In this document: positions 48,447 through 57,647 of the stretch, piece after piece | Layout of the letters: each line of letters opens with the position of its first letter | Position numbering within the stretch: the first letter of the stretch is position 1 | Source of the DNA: Actinocorallia sp039871655 | GTDB taxonomy: Bacteria > Actinomycetota > Actinomycetes > Streptosporangiales > Streptosporangiaceae | Length of the DNA stretch: 64,000 nucleotides | Reading direction: 5' to 3' | NCBI RefSeq assembly: GCF_039871655.1 | Contig: NZ_JBDPLZ010000007.1 | Location: forward strand, 62,001-126,000 | Made by a program: the position numbers and the translations under genes | The notes under the pieces: model-generated | What the model saw: the letters and a program-made list of their open reading frames with translations, nothing else | Database searches by the model: none | Told to the model about the DNA's origin: nothing

Positions 48447-48836
48447 TTAGGACTCGGCCCCGGCCGCGCGCAGACGCGCACGGGCACGGCGCTCGGCGAC
48501 CGCCTGCGGGTTGTCGCCGTCACCGCCGGACTGGGCCAGTTCCAGCGCCTCCCTGGCCTGGGCCAGGTCGATCTCGGTGCCCAGTTCGGCCTGCTCGGCC
48601 AGGACGGACACCTCGTTGTCGGCGACCGAGAAGAAGCCGCTGCCCACCGCTGCGACGATCACGTCGCCCGCGGCCGGGTGGATCCGCACCAGGCTGCCGT
48701 CGACGAGCACGCCCAGCACGGGGGCGTGACCGGTACGGATACCGATCTCGCCTTCGATGGTCTGCGCGACCACCATCTCGGCCTCGCCCGCCCACACTTC
48801 ACGCTCGGGCGAGACAAGGGCGACTTTGAGCGCCAT
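48447..48836 (-). CDS. atpC: ATP synthase epsilon subunit
   Basis: A 129-residue subunit of the F1 central stalk. The beta-sandwich part (LKVALVSPEREVWAGEAEMVVAQTIEGEIGIRTGHAPVLGVL) is followed by a helical C-terminal hairpin (LAQAREALELAQSGG). The start at 48836 (MALKVALVS) is preferred over an upstream in-frame ATG. It is the last subunit gene of the operon. Confidence 0.95.
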   Translation of the reverse strand: MALKVALVSPEREVWAGEAEMVVAQTIEGEIGIRTGHAPVLGVLVDGSLVRIHPAAGDVIVAAVGSGFFSVADNEVSVLAEQAELGTEIDLAQAREALELAQSGGDGDNPQAVAERRARARLRAAGAES

Positions 48837-48896
48837 ATCTAACTCCTCCTCAGAAGGGGCCCGGCGGCCGGAGACCGGCCGCCGGAGGAACACGCC

Positions 48897-50318
48897 TTAC
48901 TTGGCGAGTTCCTTCGCCTTCTTCTCGACGTCGTCGACGCCACCGCACATGAAGAACGCCTGCTCGGGGATGTGGTCGTACTTGCCCTCGCACAGCGCCT
49001 TGAAGGAGGCGATGGTCTCGTCGAGCGGAACGGTGACACCGGGCTGGCCGGTGAACTGCTCGGCGACGTACATCGGGTGGGACAGGAACCGCTCGATGCG
49101 ACGGGCGCGCTGAACGGTGACCTTGTCCTCCTCGGACAGCTCGTCGATACCGAGGATCGCGATGATGTCCTGGAGCTCCTTGTACTTCTGCAGGATACGG
49201 ATGACTTCCTGCGCGACGTCGTAGTGCTCCTTGCCGATGATGGCAGGGTCCATGATCCGCGAGCTGGAGTCCAGCGGGTCCACCGCCGGGTAGATGCCCT
49301 TCTCGGTGATGGCCCGCGAGAGCACGGTCCTCGCGTCGAGGTGGGCGAAGGTGGTGTGCGGAGCCGGGTCGGTGATGTCGTCCGCGGGGACGTAGATCGC
49401 CTGCATCGAGGTGATCGAGTGACCGCGGGTCGAGGTGATCCGCTCCTGCAGCTGGCCCATCTCGTCGGCCAGGGTCGGCTGGTAGCCCACCGCGGACGGC
49501 ATGCGGCCGAGCAGGGTGGAGACCTCCGAGCCGGCCTGGGTGAACCGGAAGATGTTGTCGATGAACAGCAGCACGTCCTGCTTCTGAACGTCGCGGAAGT
49601 ACTCCGCCATCGTCAGGGCGGACAGGGCGACCCGCAGACGGGTGCCCGGCGGCTCGTCCATCTGGCCGAACACCAGGGCGGTGTCCTTGAGGACGTTGGC
49701 CTCTTCCATCTCCACCCAGAGGTCGTTGCCCTCACGGGTGCGCTCGCCGACGCCGGCGAACACCGAGGTGCCACCGAAGTTACGGGCGACACGGGTGATC
49801 ATCTCCTGGATGAGCACCGTCTTGCCCACACCGGCACCGCCGAACAGACCGATCTTCCCACCCTTGACGTACGGGGTGAGGAGGTCGATGACCTTGATGC
49901 CGGTCTCCAGCATCTCGGTCTTGGACTCCAGCGTGTCGAAGGCCGGAGCGCTGCGGTGGATGCCCCAGCGCTCGTTGACCTCCAGGCCGGGGGCGTCCAG
50001 GCACTCGCCGAGGGCGTTCCACACGTGGCCCTTGGTGATGTCGCCGACCGGCACCGAGATGGCCGCGCCGGTGTCGGACACCGCCGCGCCGCGGACCAGG
50101 CCGTCGGTGGGCTGCATGGAGATGGCCCGGATCATGTTGTCGCCCAGGTGCTGGGCGACCTCGAGGGTCAGCGTCTTGACCTCGGTGCCGAGGGTGACCT
50201 CGACGTGGAGGGCGTTGTTGATCATCGGCATGGCGTCGGCGGGGAACTCCACGTCGACGACCGGGCCGATGACCCGGACGACGCGGCCGGTGCCGATCGC
50301 TACCGCAGTTGCAGACAT
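48897..50318 (-). CDS. atpD: ATP synthase beta subunit
   Basis: A 473-residue catalytic subunit of F1. Walker A is GGAGVGKTVLIQEM, the catalytic Glu lies in GVGERTREGNDLW, the Walker B region is VLLFIDNIFRF, and the DELSEED-region motif is DELSEEDK. The start at 50318 (MSATAVAIGTG) is chosen over 50366, whose extension lies in the atpG end. It is separated from atpG by only 4 bp. Confidence 0.98.
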   Translation of the reverse strand: MSATAVAIGTGRVVRVIGPVVDVEFPADAMPMINNALHVEVTLGTEVKTLTLEVAQHLGDNMIRAISMQPTDGLVRGAAVSDTGAAISVPVGDITKGHVWNALGECLDAPGLEVNERWGIHRSAPAFDTLESKTEMLETGIKVIDLLTPYVKGGKIGLFGGAGVGKTVLIQEMITRVARNFGGTSVFAGVGERTREGNDLWVEMEEANVLKDTALVFGQMDEPPGTRLRVALSALTMAEYFRDVQKQDVLLFIDNIFRFTQAGSEVSTLLGRMPSAVGYQPTLADEMGQLQERITSTRGHSITSMQAIYVPADDITDPAPHTTFAHLDARTVLSRAITEKGIYPAVDPLDSSSRIMDPAIIGKEHYDVAQEVIRILQKYKELQDIIAILGIDELSEEDKVTVQRARRIERFLSHPMYVAEQFTGQPGVTVPLDETIASFKALCEGKYDHIPEQAFFMCGGVDDVEKKAKELAK

Positions 50319-50322
50319 GTTC

Positions 50323-51228
50323 CTATTCACTCCCCGCGCTGGCGTCGGCCAACGCGTTCGCGCCACCGACGATCTCGCTGATTTCCTGGGTGATCTCGGC
50401 CTGCCGCGCCTGGTTGGCCTGGCGCGAGTAGATGCCGATCAAATCGTTGGCGTTGTCCGTGGCGGACTTCATCGCCCGGCGCCGGGCCGCGTGCTCGGAG
50501 GCCGCACCCTGGAGCAGCATGTGGAAGATGCGGCTCTCGATGTAGTTCGGCAGCAGCAGGTCCAGCGTGTCGGCCGCGGTCGGCTCGAAGTCGTAGGACG
50601 GCAGCGGCCCGTCGGGCTTCTCCACGTCCTCGATCTGCAGCGGAAGCAGCCGCTTGACCTGGACCTCCTGCGTCAGCATCGAGACGAACTCGGTGTAGAC
50701 GACGTGGATCTCGCCCACGCCGCCCTCCGCGTCGGTCTTGAGGAAGTCCTCGACCAGCTTGCGGCCGATGCGCTCGGCGTTGGGGAAGTCCGGGCGGTCA
50801 CTGAAGCCCGTCCACTCCCCGGCGATCTCCCGGTCCCGGAACTTGTACCAGGTGACGCCCTTGGTGCCGACCACGTACGGAACGGGCTCGCGGCCCTGCT
50901 CGCGCAGCAGCGCCATCAGGGACTCGGCCTCGCGGATCACGTTGGCGTTGTAACCGCCGCAGAAGCCGCGGTCCGACGTGATGATCAGCACCGCGGAACG
51001 CTTGTCCTCCGGCTGCTCGCGCAGCAGCGGGTGGTCGACGCCCGGCCGGTGGCTGATCAGCGACGACAGGGCCGCCGTGATCTTCTCCGCGTACGGCTTG
51101 GAGGCCGCGACGCGTTCCTGGGCCTTGGAGATCCGCGAGGTGGCGATCAGCTCCTGCGCGCGCGTGATCTTGGCGGTCGACTGGGCCGACTTGATCTTGC
51201 GCCGCAGGAGACGAAGCTGAGCTCCCAT
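50323..51228 (-). CDS. atpG: ATP synthase gamma subunit
   Basis: A 301-residue rotor shaft. The N-terminal helix GAQLRLLRRKIKSAQSTAKITRAQELIATSRI and the C-terminal ARRRAMKSATDNANDLIGIYSRQANQARQAEITQEISEIVGGANAL are diagnostic. It lies 3 bp after atpA. Confidence 0.98.
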   Translation of the reverse strand: MGAQLRLLRRKIKSAQSTAKITRAQELIATSRISKAQERVAASKPYAEKITAALSSLISHRPGVDHPLLREQPEDKRSAVLIITSDRGFCGGYNANVIREAESLMALLREQGREPVPYVVGTKGVTWYKFRDREIAGEWTGFSDRPDFPNAERIGRKLVEDFLKTDAEGGVGEIHVVYTEFVSMLTQEVQVKRLLPLQIEDVEKPDGPLPSYDFEPTAADTLDLLLPNYIESRIFHMLLQGAASEHAARRRAMKSATDNANDLIGIYSRQANQARQAEITQEISEIVGGANALADASAGSE

Positions 51229-51231
51229 GGA

Positions 51232-52869
51232 TCAGGCCTTCTTGACGCGCTTGATGGTCTCCTGCTCGACCTCTTCGGAAGCCAGCGGCTCGACCGGCTC
51301 CTCGGCGCCCAGCAGAACACCCGCGCTGGTGGTGAAGCCCTTCTTGAACTCCGTGATGGAGTCCTTCAGGGTGGTCAGCGCGTCGTCGGACAGCTTGCCG
51401 GTCTCCCGGATGCCGCTCAGCAGACCCTTGTTGTTGCTCTCGACGTGCTCGAGGAAGCCGGCCTCGAAGCGGCGGATGTCCTCCACCGGCACGTCGTCCA
51501 GCTCGCCGGAGGTACCCGACCACACCGAGACGACCTGCTTCTCGACCGGGAACGGGTTGTACTGCGGCTGCTTGAGCAGCTCGACCAGGCGGGCGCCGCG
51601 CTCCAGCTGGGCCTTGGACGCCGCGTCCAGGTCGGACGCGAAGGCGGCGAACGCCTCCAGGTCGCGGTACTGGGACAGGGACAGGCGCAGGGTGCCGGCG
51701 ACGCTGCGCATCGCCTTGATCTGCGCGGAGCCGCCGACCCGGGAGACCGAGACACCGACGTTGATCGCCGGGCGGACACCCTGGTTGAACAGGTCGGTCT
51801 CCAGGAAGCACTGCCCGTCGGTGATGGAGATGACGTTGGTCGGGATGAACGCCGACACGTCGTTGCCCTTGGTCTCGATGATCGGCAGACCGGTCATCGA
51901 GCCGGCGCCCATGTCGTCCGAGAGCTTGGCGCAGCGCTCGAGCAGACGCGAGTGCAGGTAGAAGACGTCACCCGGGTAGGCCTCACGGCCCGGCGGGCGG
52001 CGCAGCAGCAGGGACACCGCGCGGTAGGCCTCGGCCTGCTTGGACAGGTCGTCGAAGACGATCAGGACGTGCTTGCCCTGGTACATCCAGTGCTGGCCGA
52101 TCGCGGACCCGGTGTAGGGGGCGATGTACTTGTAGCCGGCCGGGTCGGACGCCGGGGCGGCCACGATGGTGGTGTACTCCATCGCGCCGGCCTCCTCCAG
52201 CGTGCCGCGCACGGAGGCGATGGTGGAGCCCTTCTGGCCGATGGCGACGTAGATGCAGCGGACCTGCTTGTCCGGGTCGCCGGAGAGCCAGTTCTCCTTC
52301 TGGTTGATGATCGTGTCGACCGCGACCGTGGTCTTGCCGGTCTGACGGTCACCGATGATCAGCTGGCGCTGGCCGCGGCCGATCGGGGTCATCGCGTCGA
52401 TGGCCTTGATGCCGGTCTGCAGCGGCTCGCTGACCGACTGGCGCTGCACGACGGTCGGAGCCTGCAGCTCCAGCGCGCGGCGCTCGGTCGAGGCGATCGG
52501 GCCCTTGCCGTCGATCGGGTTGCCCAGGGCGTCAACGACGCGGCCCAGGAAGTCGTCGCCGACCGGGGTCGAGAGGACCTCACCGGTGCGGCGCACCGGC
52601 TGGCCTTCCTCGATCTTGCTGAAGTCACCCAGCACGACCGCGCCGATCTCACGGACGTCGAGGTTCAGCGCCAGACCACGGGTGCCGTCCTCGAACTCCA
52701 GGATCTCGTTGGCCATCGCCGAGGGGAGGCCCGAGACGCGAGCGATACCGTCGCCGGACTCGGTGACAGTGCCGACCTCCTCGCGCGCGGCCGCGTCGGG
52801 CTCGTACGACTGGACGAAACGCTCCAGCGCGTTCCGGATCTCATCCGGACGGATCGTCAGCTCCGCCAT
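51232..52869 (-). CDS. atpA: ATP synthase alpha subunit
   Basis: A 545-residue non-catalytic nucleotide-binding subunit. Walker A is GDRQTGKTTVA, with GQHWMYQGKHVLIVFDDLSKQAEAYR for Walker B and FYLHSRLLERCAKL. The C-terminus is extended and acidic, as usual in actinobacteria. The start at 52869 (MAELTIRPDEI). Confidence 0.98.
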   Translation of the reverse strand: MAELTIRPDEIRNALERFVQSYEPDAAAREEVGTVTESGDGIARVSGLPSAMANEILEFEDGTRGLALNLDVREIGAVVLGDFSKIEEGQPVRRTGEVLSTPVGDDFLGRVVDALGNPIDGKGPIASTERRALELQAPTVVQRQSVSEPLQTGIKAIDAMTPIGRGQRQLIIGDRQTGKTTVAVDTIINQKENWLSGDPDKQVRCIYVAIGQKGSTIASVRGTLEEAGAMEYTTIVAAPASDPAGYKYIAPYTGSAIGQHWMYQGKHVLIVFDDLSKQAEAYRAVSLLLRRPPGREAYPGDVFYLHSRLLERCAKLSDDMGAGSMTGLPIIETKGNDVSAFIPTNVISITDGQCFLETDLFNQGVRPAINVGVSVSRVGGSAQIKAMRSVAGTLRLSLSQYRDLEAFAAFASDLDAASKAQLERGARLVELLKQPQYNPFPVEKQVVSVWSGTSGELDDVPVEDIRRFEAGFLEHVESNNKGLLSGIRETGKLSDDALTTLKDSITEFKKGFTTSAGVLLGAEEPVEPLASEEVEQETIKRVKKA

Positions 52870-52885
52870 GATTCCTTCCTTGCCT

Positions 52886-53695
52886 TCAGGCGATCCGCCG
52901 GCGTACGCCGTCAAGGCGTCCGGCGATCGTGCCGTCGATTGCCTCGTCCCCGATCTGCACGGCGATGCCGCCGAGCACTGTCGGGTCGAGTTCGATGTTC
53001 AGGTGTACGTCACGGCCGTAGGAGGCGCCGAGCGCCGCCGCGAGCCGGGTCTGCTGCTCCCCGGTGAGGGGAACCGCGGTGCGGACGAGCGCGATCAGCC
53101 GGTTGCGCCGCTCGGCGACGACCTTGCCGTATCCGTCGAGCTCGCCTTCCAGGCTACGTCCCCGCGGGTGCGTGACGGCCTCGGTGATGAGGGACACGGA
53201 GGCCGAGGCCGCCTTGCCCTCCAGCAGAGCCTTGACCAGCTCCGCCTTCCGCTCCGCCGGGACCCGCGTGCCCGAGAGGGCGGCGCGCAGTTCCGGCTCG
53301 CCCGAGACCACCCGGGTGAAGCGGAACAGGTCGTCCTCGAGCTGGTCGAGCTGACCGGTCCGCTCGGCGGCGACCGCCTGGGCGCCCACCGCGAGCCGCT
53401 CGATGGCGTCGGTCATCTCCACCGACAGGCTCCACCTGCGGCTCACGACCTCGGCCGTGAGCTCGACCGCGGCTTCGCCGATCTTGCCTTCGAGCAGCGA
53501 GCGCACGAGCTGCGCCTTGGCCTGACCGAAGGTCGAGGGGTCGGCCAGCGTGCGGCGCAGCCCGTGCTCGCGGTCCAGCAGGTGCAGGACCGTGAACAGC
53601 TCGGCGGCGAGCACCGACGCGTCGGTGGTGGCGACGAGCTCGTCGAACTTCTCGTTGACCTCGGCCAGCGAGGCCCTGCTGACGGCTCCCGCCAT
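52886..53695 (-). CDS. atpH: ATP synthase delta subunit
   Basis: A 269-residue peripheral-stalk subunit, longer than the about 180-residue E. coli form as in other actinobacteria. The C-terminal VRTAVPLTGEQQTRLAAALGASYGRDVHLNIELDPTVLGGIAVQIGDEAIDGTIAGRLDGVRRRI is characteristic. The ATG at 53695 overlaps the atpF stop (TGATG); GTG 53698 is the alternative start. Confidence 0.95.
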   Translation of the reverse strand: MAGAVSRASLAEVNEKFDELVATTDASVLAAELFTVLHLLDREHGLRRTLADPSTFGQAKAQLVRSLLEGKIGEAAVELTAEVVSRRWSLSVEMTDAIERLAVGAQAVAAERTGQLDQLEDDLFRFTRVVSGEPELRAALSGTRVPAERKAELVKALLEGKAASASVSLITEAVTHPRGRSLEGELDGYGKVVAERRNRLIALVRTAVPLTGEQQTRLAAALGASYGRDVHLNIELDPTVLGGIAVQIGDEAIDGTIAGRLDGVRRRIA

Positions 53696-54237
53696 CACAG
53701 GGCCTTGCTCGCGTTGGCGGACTCGAGCTCCTCGAGGAAGCGGTCGACGATACGGCGCTGGCGCGCCTCGTCCTCGAGGGATTCGCCGACCACACGGCCG
53801 GCCAGCTCGACGGACAGGGCGCCGACCTCGGCCCGCAGCGCGGCGAGGGCCTGGGTGCGCTCCTGCTCGATCTGAGCCTGTGCGTTCTCCACGATCCGGC
53901 GGGCCTCGACCTGGGCCTGCTCCTTCATCTCGGCGATGATCTGAGCGCCCTGCTCGCGGGCCTCCTCCCTCAGACGGGCCGCCTCTTGGCGGGCGTCCGA
54001 GAGCTGGGCCTTGTAAGCGTCGAGGGTCTGCTTGGCCTCGGCCTGAGCGTCCTCAGCGCGCTTCAGCCCGCCCTCGATCAGGTCGGCACGCTCGTCGAGC
54101 ATGGCCTTGATCTTGGGCAGGAGCTTCCACGCGAAGATGCCGAAGATGATCGCGAAGGCGATGGGGCCGACGACCAGCTCGGCACCATGCGGCAGAAAGA
54201 TGTTCGGCTCGTGCTCGGCCGTTTCTGCCAGGAACAT
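53695..54237 (-). CDS. atpF: ATP synthase b subunit
   Basis: A 180-residue peripheral-stalk subunit. One membrane helix near the N-terminus (ELVVGPIAFAIIFGIFAWKLLPKI) is followed by a long charged helix of about 140 residues (ERADLIEGGLKRAEDAQAEAKQTL and onward) that forms the b-dimer coiled coil. It overlaps atpH and lies 33 bp after atpE. Confidence 0.95.
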   Translation of the reverse strand: MFLAETAEHEPNIFLPHGAELVVGPIAFAIIFGIFAWKLLPKIKAMLDERADLIEGGLKRAEDAQAEAKQTLDAYKAQLSDARQEAARLREEAREQGAQIIAEMKEQAQVEARRIVENAQAQIEQERTQALAALRAEVGALSVELAGRVVGESLEDEARQRRIVDRFLEELESANASKAL

Positions 54238-54270
54238 ATGAGTGCCCCCCTCCGGGATTGTCGTGGCGGC

Positions 54271-54507
54271 TTACGGGAAGACGAACGGCACGACGAAACC
54301 GAGCAGCGCGAGCGCCTCGGTCAGGGCGAAGCCGATGAACATGTTGGTCCGGATGACGTTGGTCATCTCGGGCTGGCGGGCCATGGCCTGCACGCCGTTA
54401 CCGAAGATCAGGCCCACGCCGATGCCGGGGCCGATCGCGGCGAGGCCGTAACCGACGGCACCCAGGGAGCCGGACACGGAGTCGGTCGCAGCGAGAATGG
54501 CGCTCAT
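54271..54507 (-). CDS. atpE: ATP synthase c subunit (rotor ring)
   Basis: A 78-residue hairpin of two membrane helices. The glycine-rich first helix (AVGYGLAAIGPGIGVGLIFGNG) is followed by the polar loop ARQPEM and the second helix with the proton-binding Glu in FALTEALALLGF. No sodium-site pattern is evident, so it is proton-type. Confidence 0.97.
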   Translation of the reverse strand: MSAILAATDSVSGSLGAVGYGLAAIGPGIGVGLIFGNGVQAMARQPEMTNVIRTNMFIGFALTEALALLGFVVPFVFP

Positions 54508-54573
54508 GTGTGTTTCTTCTCCTTGACTCGGCCGGTGAGCTGTTCACACCGGTCGGGAACTTTCGGGTGTCGG

Positions 54574-55389
54574 CTAGTGCGCTTCTTCGAGAGCCTGGCC
54601 GATGTAGCTGGCGACGAGCATCGTGAAGATGTACGCCTGCAGGAACTGGATGATGAGTTCGAAGGCCGACATCACGATGGCCATCGTGAACGAGGCGGTG
54701 GCCGAGGCCATGCCGATGATCGACGGGCTGACCAGGTACCAGGCGCCGATGGAGAACACCGCGATCAGCATGTGACCGGCGAACATGTTCGCGAAGAGTC
54801 GGATGGTCAGCGTGAAGGGCCTGATGATGACGTTCGAGAGAAGCTCGATCGGCGTCAGCAGAATGTAGACCCAGCCCGGCAGCCCCGAGGGCACGGCCAG
54901 GTTGCGGAAGCCTCCGACGAGCCCGTTCCGCTTGAAGGTCAGGGTCATGTAGATGGCCCAGGAAACGATGGCGAACAGCGCCGGGAAAGCGACACGCGAC
55001 GTCACCGGGAGCTGAATCAGCGGTATGAACGCCATGAAGTTCAGCATCCAGATGAAGAAGAACAGCGTCATGAAGTAGGGGACGAACCTGTCCCCTTCCT
55101 TACCGATCATCGGCCGCGCGATCTGGTCGCGGACGAAGAGGTATCCCATTTCGCCGAGGCCCTGGATCCGGCTGGGGACCAGCTTGGCGTTGCTGAACGC
55201 CGCCCAGAAGAAGGCGATGACGATGGCCGCGGTGGCGGCCGCGACCAGTGCGGGCTTGGTCACTTCGAACGGACCGATGTGGAACATCGGGTCGAAGATG
55301 AAGATTTCGGCTCCGGGGGCGGGGAAACCACAGCCGCTAAACAGGTGGCATCCGCCGCCCTCGCTGGCGAGAACCACGTCAGCGCTCAC
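54574..55389 (-). CDS. atpB: ATP synthase a subunit
   Basis: A 271-residue polytopic subunit forming the proton half-channels. The essential Arg is in RPFTLTIRLFANMFAGHM, and the last helix ends LQAYIFTMLVASYIGQALEEAH. The start is taken as GTG 55389 because GAAGGAG lies 6 nt before it; the ATG at 55425 would add a non-conserved Cys-rich leader. Confidence 0.95.
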   Translation of the reverse strand: MSADVVLASEGGGCHLFSGCGFPAPGAEIFIFDPMFHIGPFEVTKPALVAAATAAIVIAFFWAAFSNAKLVPSRIQGLGEMGYLFVRDQIARPMIGKEGDRFVPYFMTLFFFIWMLNFMAFIPLIQLPVTSRVAFPALFAIVSWAIYMTLTFKRNGLVGGFRNLAVPSGLPGWVYILLTPIELLSNVIIRPFTLTIRLFANMFAGHMLIAVFSIGAWYLVSPSIIGMASATASFTMAIVMSAFELIIQFLQAYIFTMLVASYIGQALEEAH

Positions 55390-55488
55390 AGCGGGCTCCT
55401 TCGGCGTGCAGCATGTTGTCAACACCCTCGACGTTTCGGCGCGGGGCTACCCGCGAATCACGAGAAAAACCTTGCTCGGCGGAATCTG

Positions 55489-55707
55489 CTACTGATCCCG
55501 GCCGAAACGGACATAGACCAGATACAGGGCCGCTACCAGACCCAGGACTATCCCTATGGGCAGGAAGACCCGCTCGGTTCCCACCCAGCGATCGACCAGC
55601 CAGCCCAATCCCCCGTAGAAGAGCATTCCCGACAGGAGAAGGCTGGTAATGGTCACGCCCGGGTTGGAACCCCCTGAGCCGGCTTCCGGCCGAGTGTCCT
55701 TGTCCAT
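55489..55707 (-). CDS. AtpZ/AtpI-type small membrane protein
   Basis: A 72-residue protein with two hydrophobic helices (TSLLLSGMLFYGGLGWLVDRW and VFLPIGIVLGLVAALYLVYVRF). This fits the AtpZ/AtpI family that precedes ATP synthase genes and aids c-ring assembly or ion supply. It is encoded 99 bp upstream of atpB. Confidence 0.88.
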   Translation of the reverse strand: MDKDTRPEAGSGGSNPGVTITSLLLSGMLFYGGLGWLVDRWVGTERVFLPIGIVLGLVAALYLVYVRFGRDQ

Positions 55708-55776
55708 GGCGACTCGGACGATAGCAGGCCATCGGAGCTATGGTCACATTGGCATAGTCCTTTGAAGAGAACCGGG

Positions 55777-56196
55777 TCATCGCGAGCCCTTGTCCGCACC
55801 GGAGACCGGTTCGACATAGAGCATCTTGGTCTTGACGAAGACCCGGATCTCGAAGGCGAGCCAGACGGCCGTGCAGCCCAGGACGGTGAACCCGAAGGTC
55901 CTGCCGTGCATCCAGGAGGCGTCGCGCAGCAGCGCGATCAGGCCGAGCATGGCGAAGACCTTCACCAGGTAGGTGAACATCGCCACGGGCATCAGCAGCT
56001 GGGGACTCACCCGCGCGGAGTAGGAGACCGCCAGGATGCTGATCCCGAAGAAGAGGAGGACGACCACCGTGCCCAGAGCCGCCCCGACGGCGCCTTGGGC
56101 GCCGGCCAGGAGCCCGCCGGCGGCGAGCGCGACGGCCCCCGCCAGCAGGGTGGGGATGGCCGCGCCGCGGAGGATCCGGGCGTCGGTTGTCTCCAT
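55777..56196 (-). CDS. ATP synthase subunit I-like membrane protein
   Basis: A 139-residue protein with four predicted membrane helices: IPTLLAGAVALAAGGLLAG, LGTVVVLLFFGISILAVSY, MPVAMFTYLVKVFAMLGLIALL and TVLGCTAVWLAFEIRVFV. The position immediately before atpZ-atpB and the helix pattern match actinobacterial AtpI-like proteins. Whether it is the true AtpI is inference. Confidence 0.8.
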   Translation of the reverse strand: METTDARILRGAAIPTLLAGAVALAAGGLLAGAQGAVGAALGTVVVLLFFGISILAVSYSARVSPQLLMPVAMFTYLVKVFAMLGLIALLRDASWMHGRTFGFTVLGCTAVWLAFEIRVFVKTKMLYVEPVSGADKGSR

Positions 56197-56306
56197 GAAG
56201 GCTCCGGTTGGTCACGTAACGTGTTCGTCTCTACTTAGTGAAAGCTATCACAAGCTCCCGGAAGCCCAGCAATTACCCCCTGGGTAACGGTAGGGCGAAC
56301 ACCTGC

Positions 56307-57485
56307 TTAAACCGGCTGTCTGGTGAAGGAGTCGGTGTCGTCCGAGAGGGCCTCGGCCGCCGACGCGGCGGCCTTTCTGGCCATGATCCGCGGCACGCCG
56401 ACCATGAGGGCCGCGCCCAGCGCGGCGACGAGGAAAGTGATTCCCACCACGGGGGCCAGCAGGTCCGAGCGGTCCGGCGGGACGAACGAGATGGCGACCA
56501 TGCAGGAGCCCACCAGGCTGACCCAGCCGTACATGATCAGCACGGACCGGCGGTGGGAGTGGCCCAGGCGCAGCAGCCGGTGGTGCAGGTGGTGCTTGTC
56601 CGGGGCGAAGGGCGACAGCCCCTGGTTGGTGCGGCGCCAGACCGCCAGCAGCATGTCCGCGTAGGGCACCACGACGACCATCGGGACCAGCAGCAGCGGC
56701 AGCCACAGCGGGAAGATCGAGTACTCCTCGGCCAGCGCGGTGTCGAACAGTTCGATCAGCTGGATCGTGGCCGCCGACAGCAGCAGCCCGATGAGCATCG
56801 ATCCGGTGTCGCCCATGAAGATCCGGGCCGGGTGGAAGTTGTGCGCGAGGAAGCCGACGCAGATGCCGACCAGCACGCCCGCGACCATCGTGGGGCCGAT
56901 GAGCAACGGGATGTCGATCACATCGGCGAGCCGGTAGGACAGCAGGAACAGGGCGAACGCGGCTATTCCCACGACGCCGGCGGCGAGGCCGTCCAGGCCG
57001 TCGATGAAGTTCACCGCGTTGATCGTCGCGACCACCACGAAGACGGTCAGCGGCACCCCGTACTGGGGGGGCAGGGCCAGCGAAGCGCCGTCGGGCATGG
57101 GGATGGTGGTGAGCCTGACCCCGTTCATGATCAGGATGCCGGACGCGGCCACCTGCCCCGAGAGCTTGGTGAGGGCGTCGATGTCCCACAGGTCGTCGGC
57201 GATGCCCAGCAGCACGATCAGCGCGCCGGACAGGATCACCGCCTCGGCGGTCTTGGTCTCCTCGAAGACCTTCTGCATGTGCGGCAGGCCCTTGGCCATC
57301 ACCAGCGCGCCCAGCAGCCCGCCGAACATGGCCAGGCCGCCCACCCGGGGCGTGGGGACGGAGTGCACGTCCCGGTCCCGGACCGGGGACTGCGCCCCGA
57401 TGAGGAGCGCGAGGCTCTTGACCGGGGTGACCAGCAGGTAGGTGACGGTGATCCCGGTGAGGATGACGAGCAGGTATTCCCGCAT
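56307..57485 (-). CDS. wecA: Undecaprenyl-phosphate GlcNAc/MurNAc-1-phosphate transferase (MraY/WecA family)
   Basis: A 392-residue polytopic enzyme with about 10-11 helices. Catalytic Asp motifs: GIADDLWDID, NFIDGLDGLAAGV and FMGDTGSMLIG; HHLHHRLL is the cytosolic His motif. In actinobacteria this gene stands before the atp operon and acts in arabinogalactan or teichoic acid linkage. The start at 57485 (MREYLLV) fits; upstream residues are not conserved. It was placed in the WecA rather than MraY group by its HHLHH motif and context. Confidence 0.9.
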   Translation of the reverse strand: MREYLLVILTGITVTYLLVTPVKSLALLIGAQSPVRDRDVHSVPTPRVGGLAMFGGLLGALVMAKGLPHMQKVFEETKTAEAVILSGALIVLLGIADDLWDIDALTKLSGQVAASGILIMNGVRLTTIPMPDGASLALPPQYGVPLTVFVVVATINAVNFIDGLDGLAAGVVGIAAFALFLLSYRLADVIDIPLLIGPTMVAGVLVGICVGFLAHNFHPARIFMGDTGSMLIGLLLSAATIQLIELFDTALAEEYSIFPLWLPLLLVPMVVVVPYADMLLAVWRRTNQGLSPFAPDKHHLHHRLLRLGHSHRRSVLIMYGWVSLVGSCMVAISFVPPDRSDLLAPVVGITFLVAALGAALMVGVPRIMARKAAASAAEALSDDTDSFTRQPV

Positions 57486-57647
57486 GTCCCGCACCCCCGT
57501 CTCCGGACCGCCATCACCGTCTGAACTGTAAGACGGCCGCCGACCCCCGAAGGTTGCCGGCGACCGTCTCAACGATCAGCACACCTTACGCCCCTCAGGG
57601 GGCCGGGTGTTCCCTACGCAGCGGAAAACATCGGAATCGTCCCGAGA

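Noticed and set aside
49642..53067. A 1141-codon open frame on the plus strand across the atp operon
   Set aside because: It is antisense to atpD, atpG, atpA and atpH, has no ribosome binding site and is compositionally a third-position GC shadow of highly conserved genes.
53986..55677. A 563-codon open frame antisense to atpF, atpE and atpB
   Set aside because: It is a shadow of the ATP synthase genes and has no independent support.
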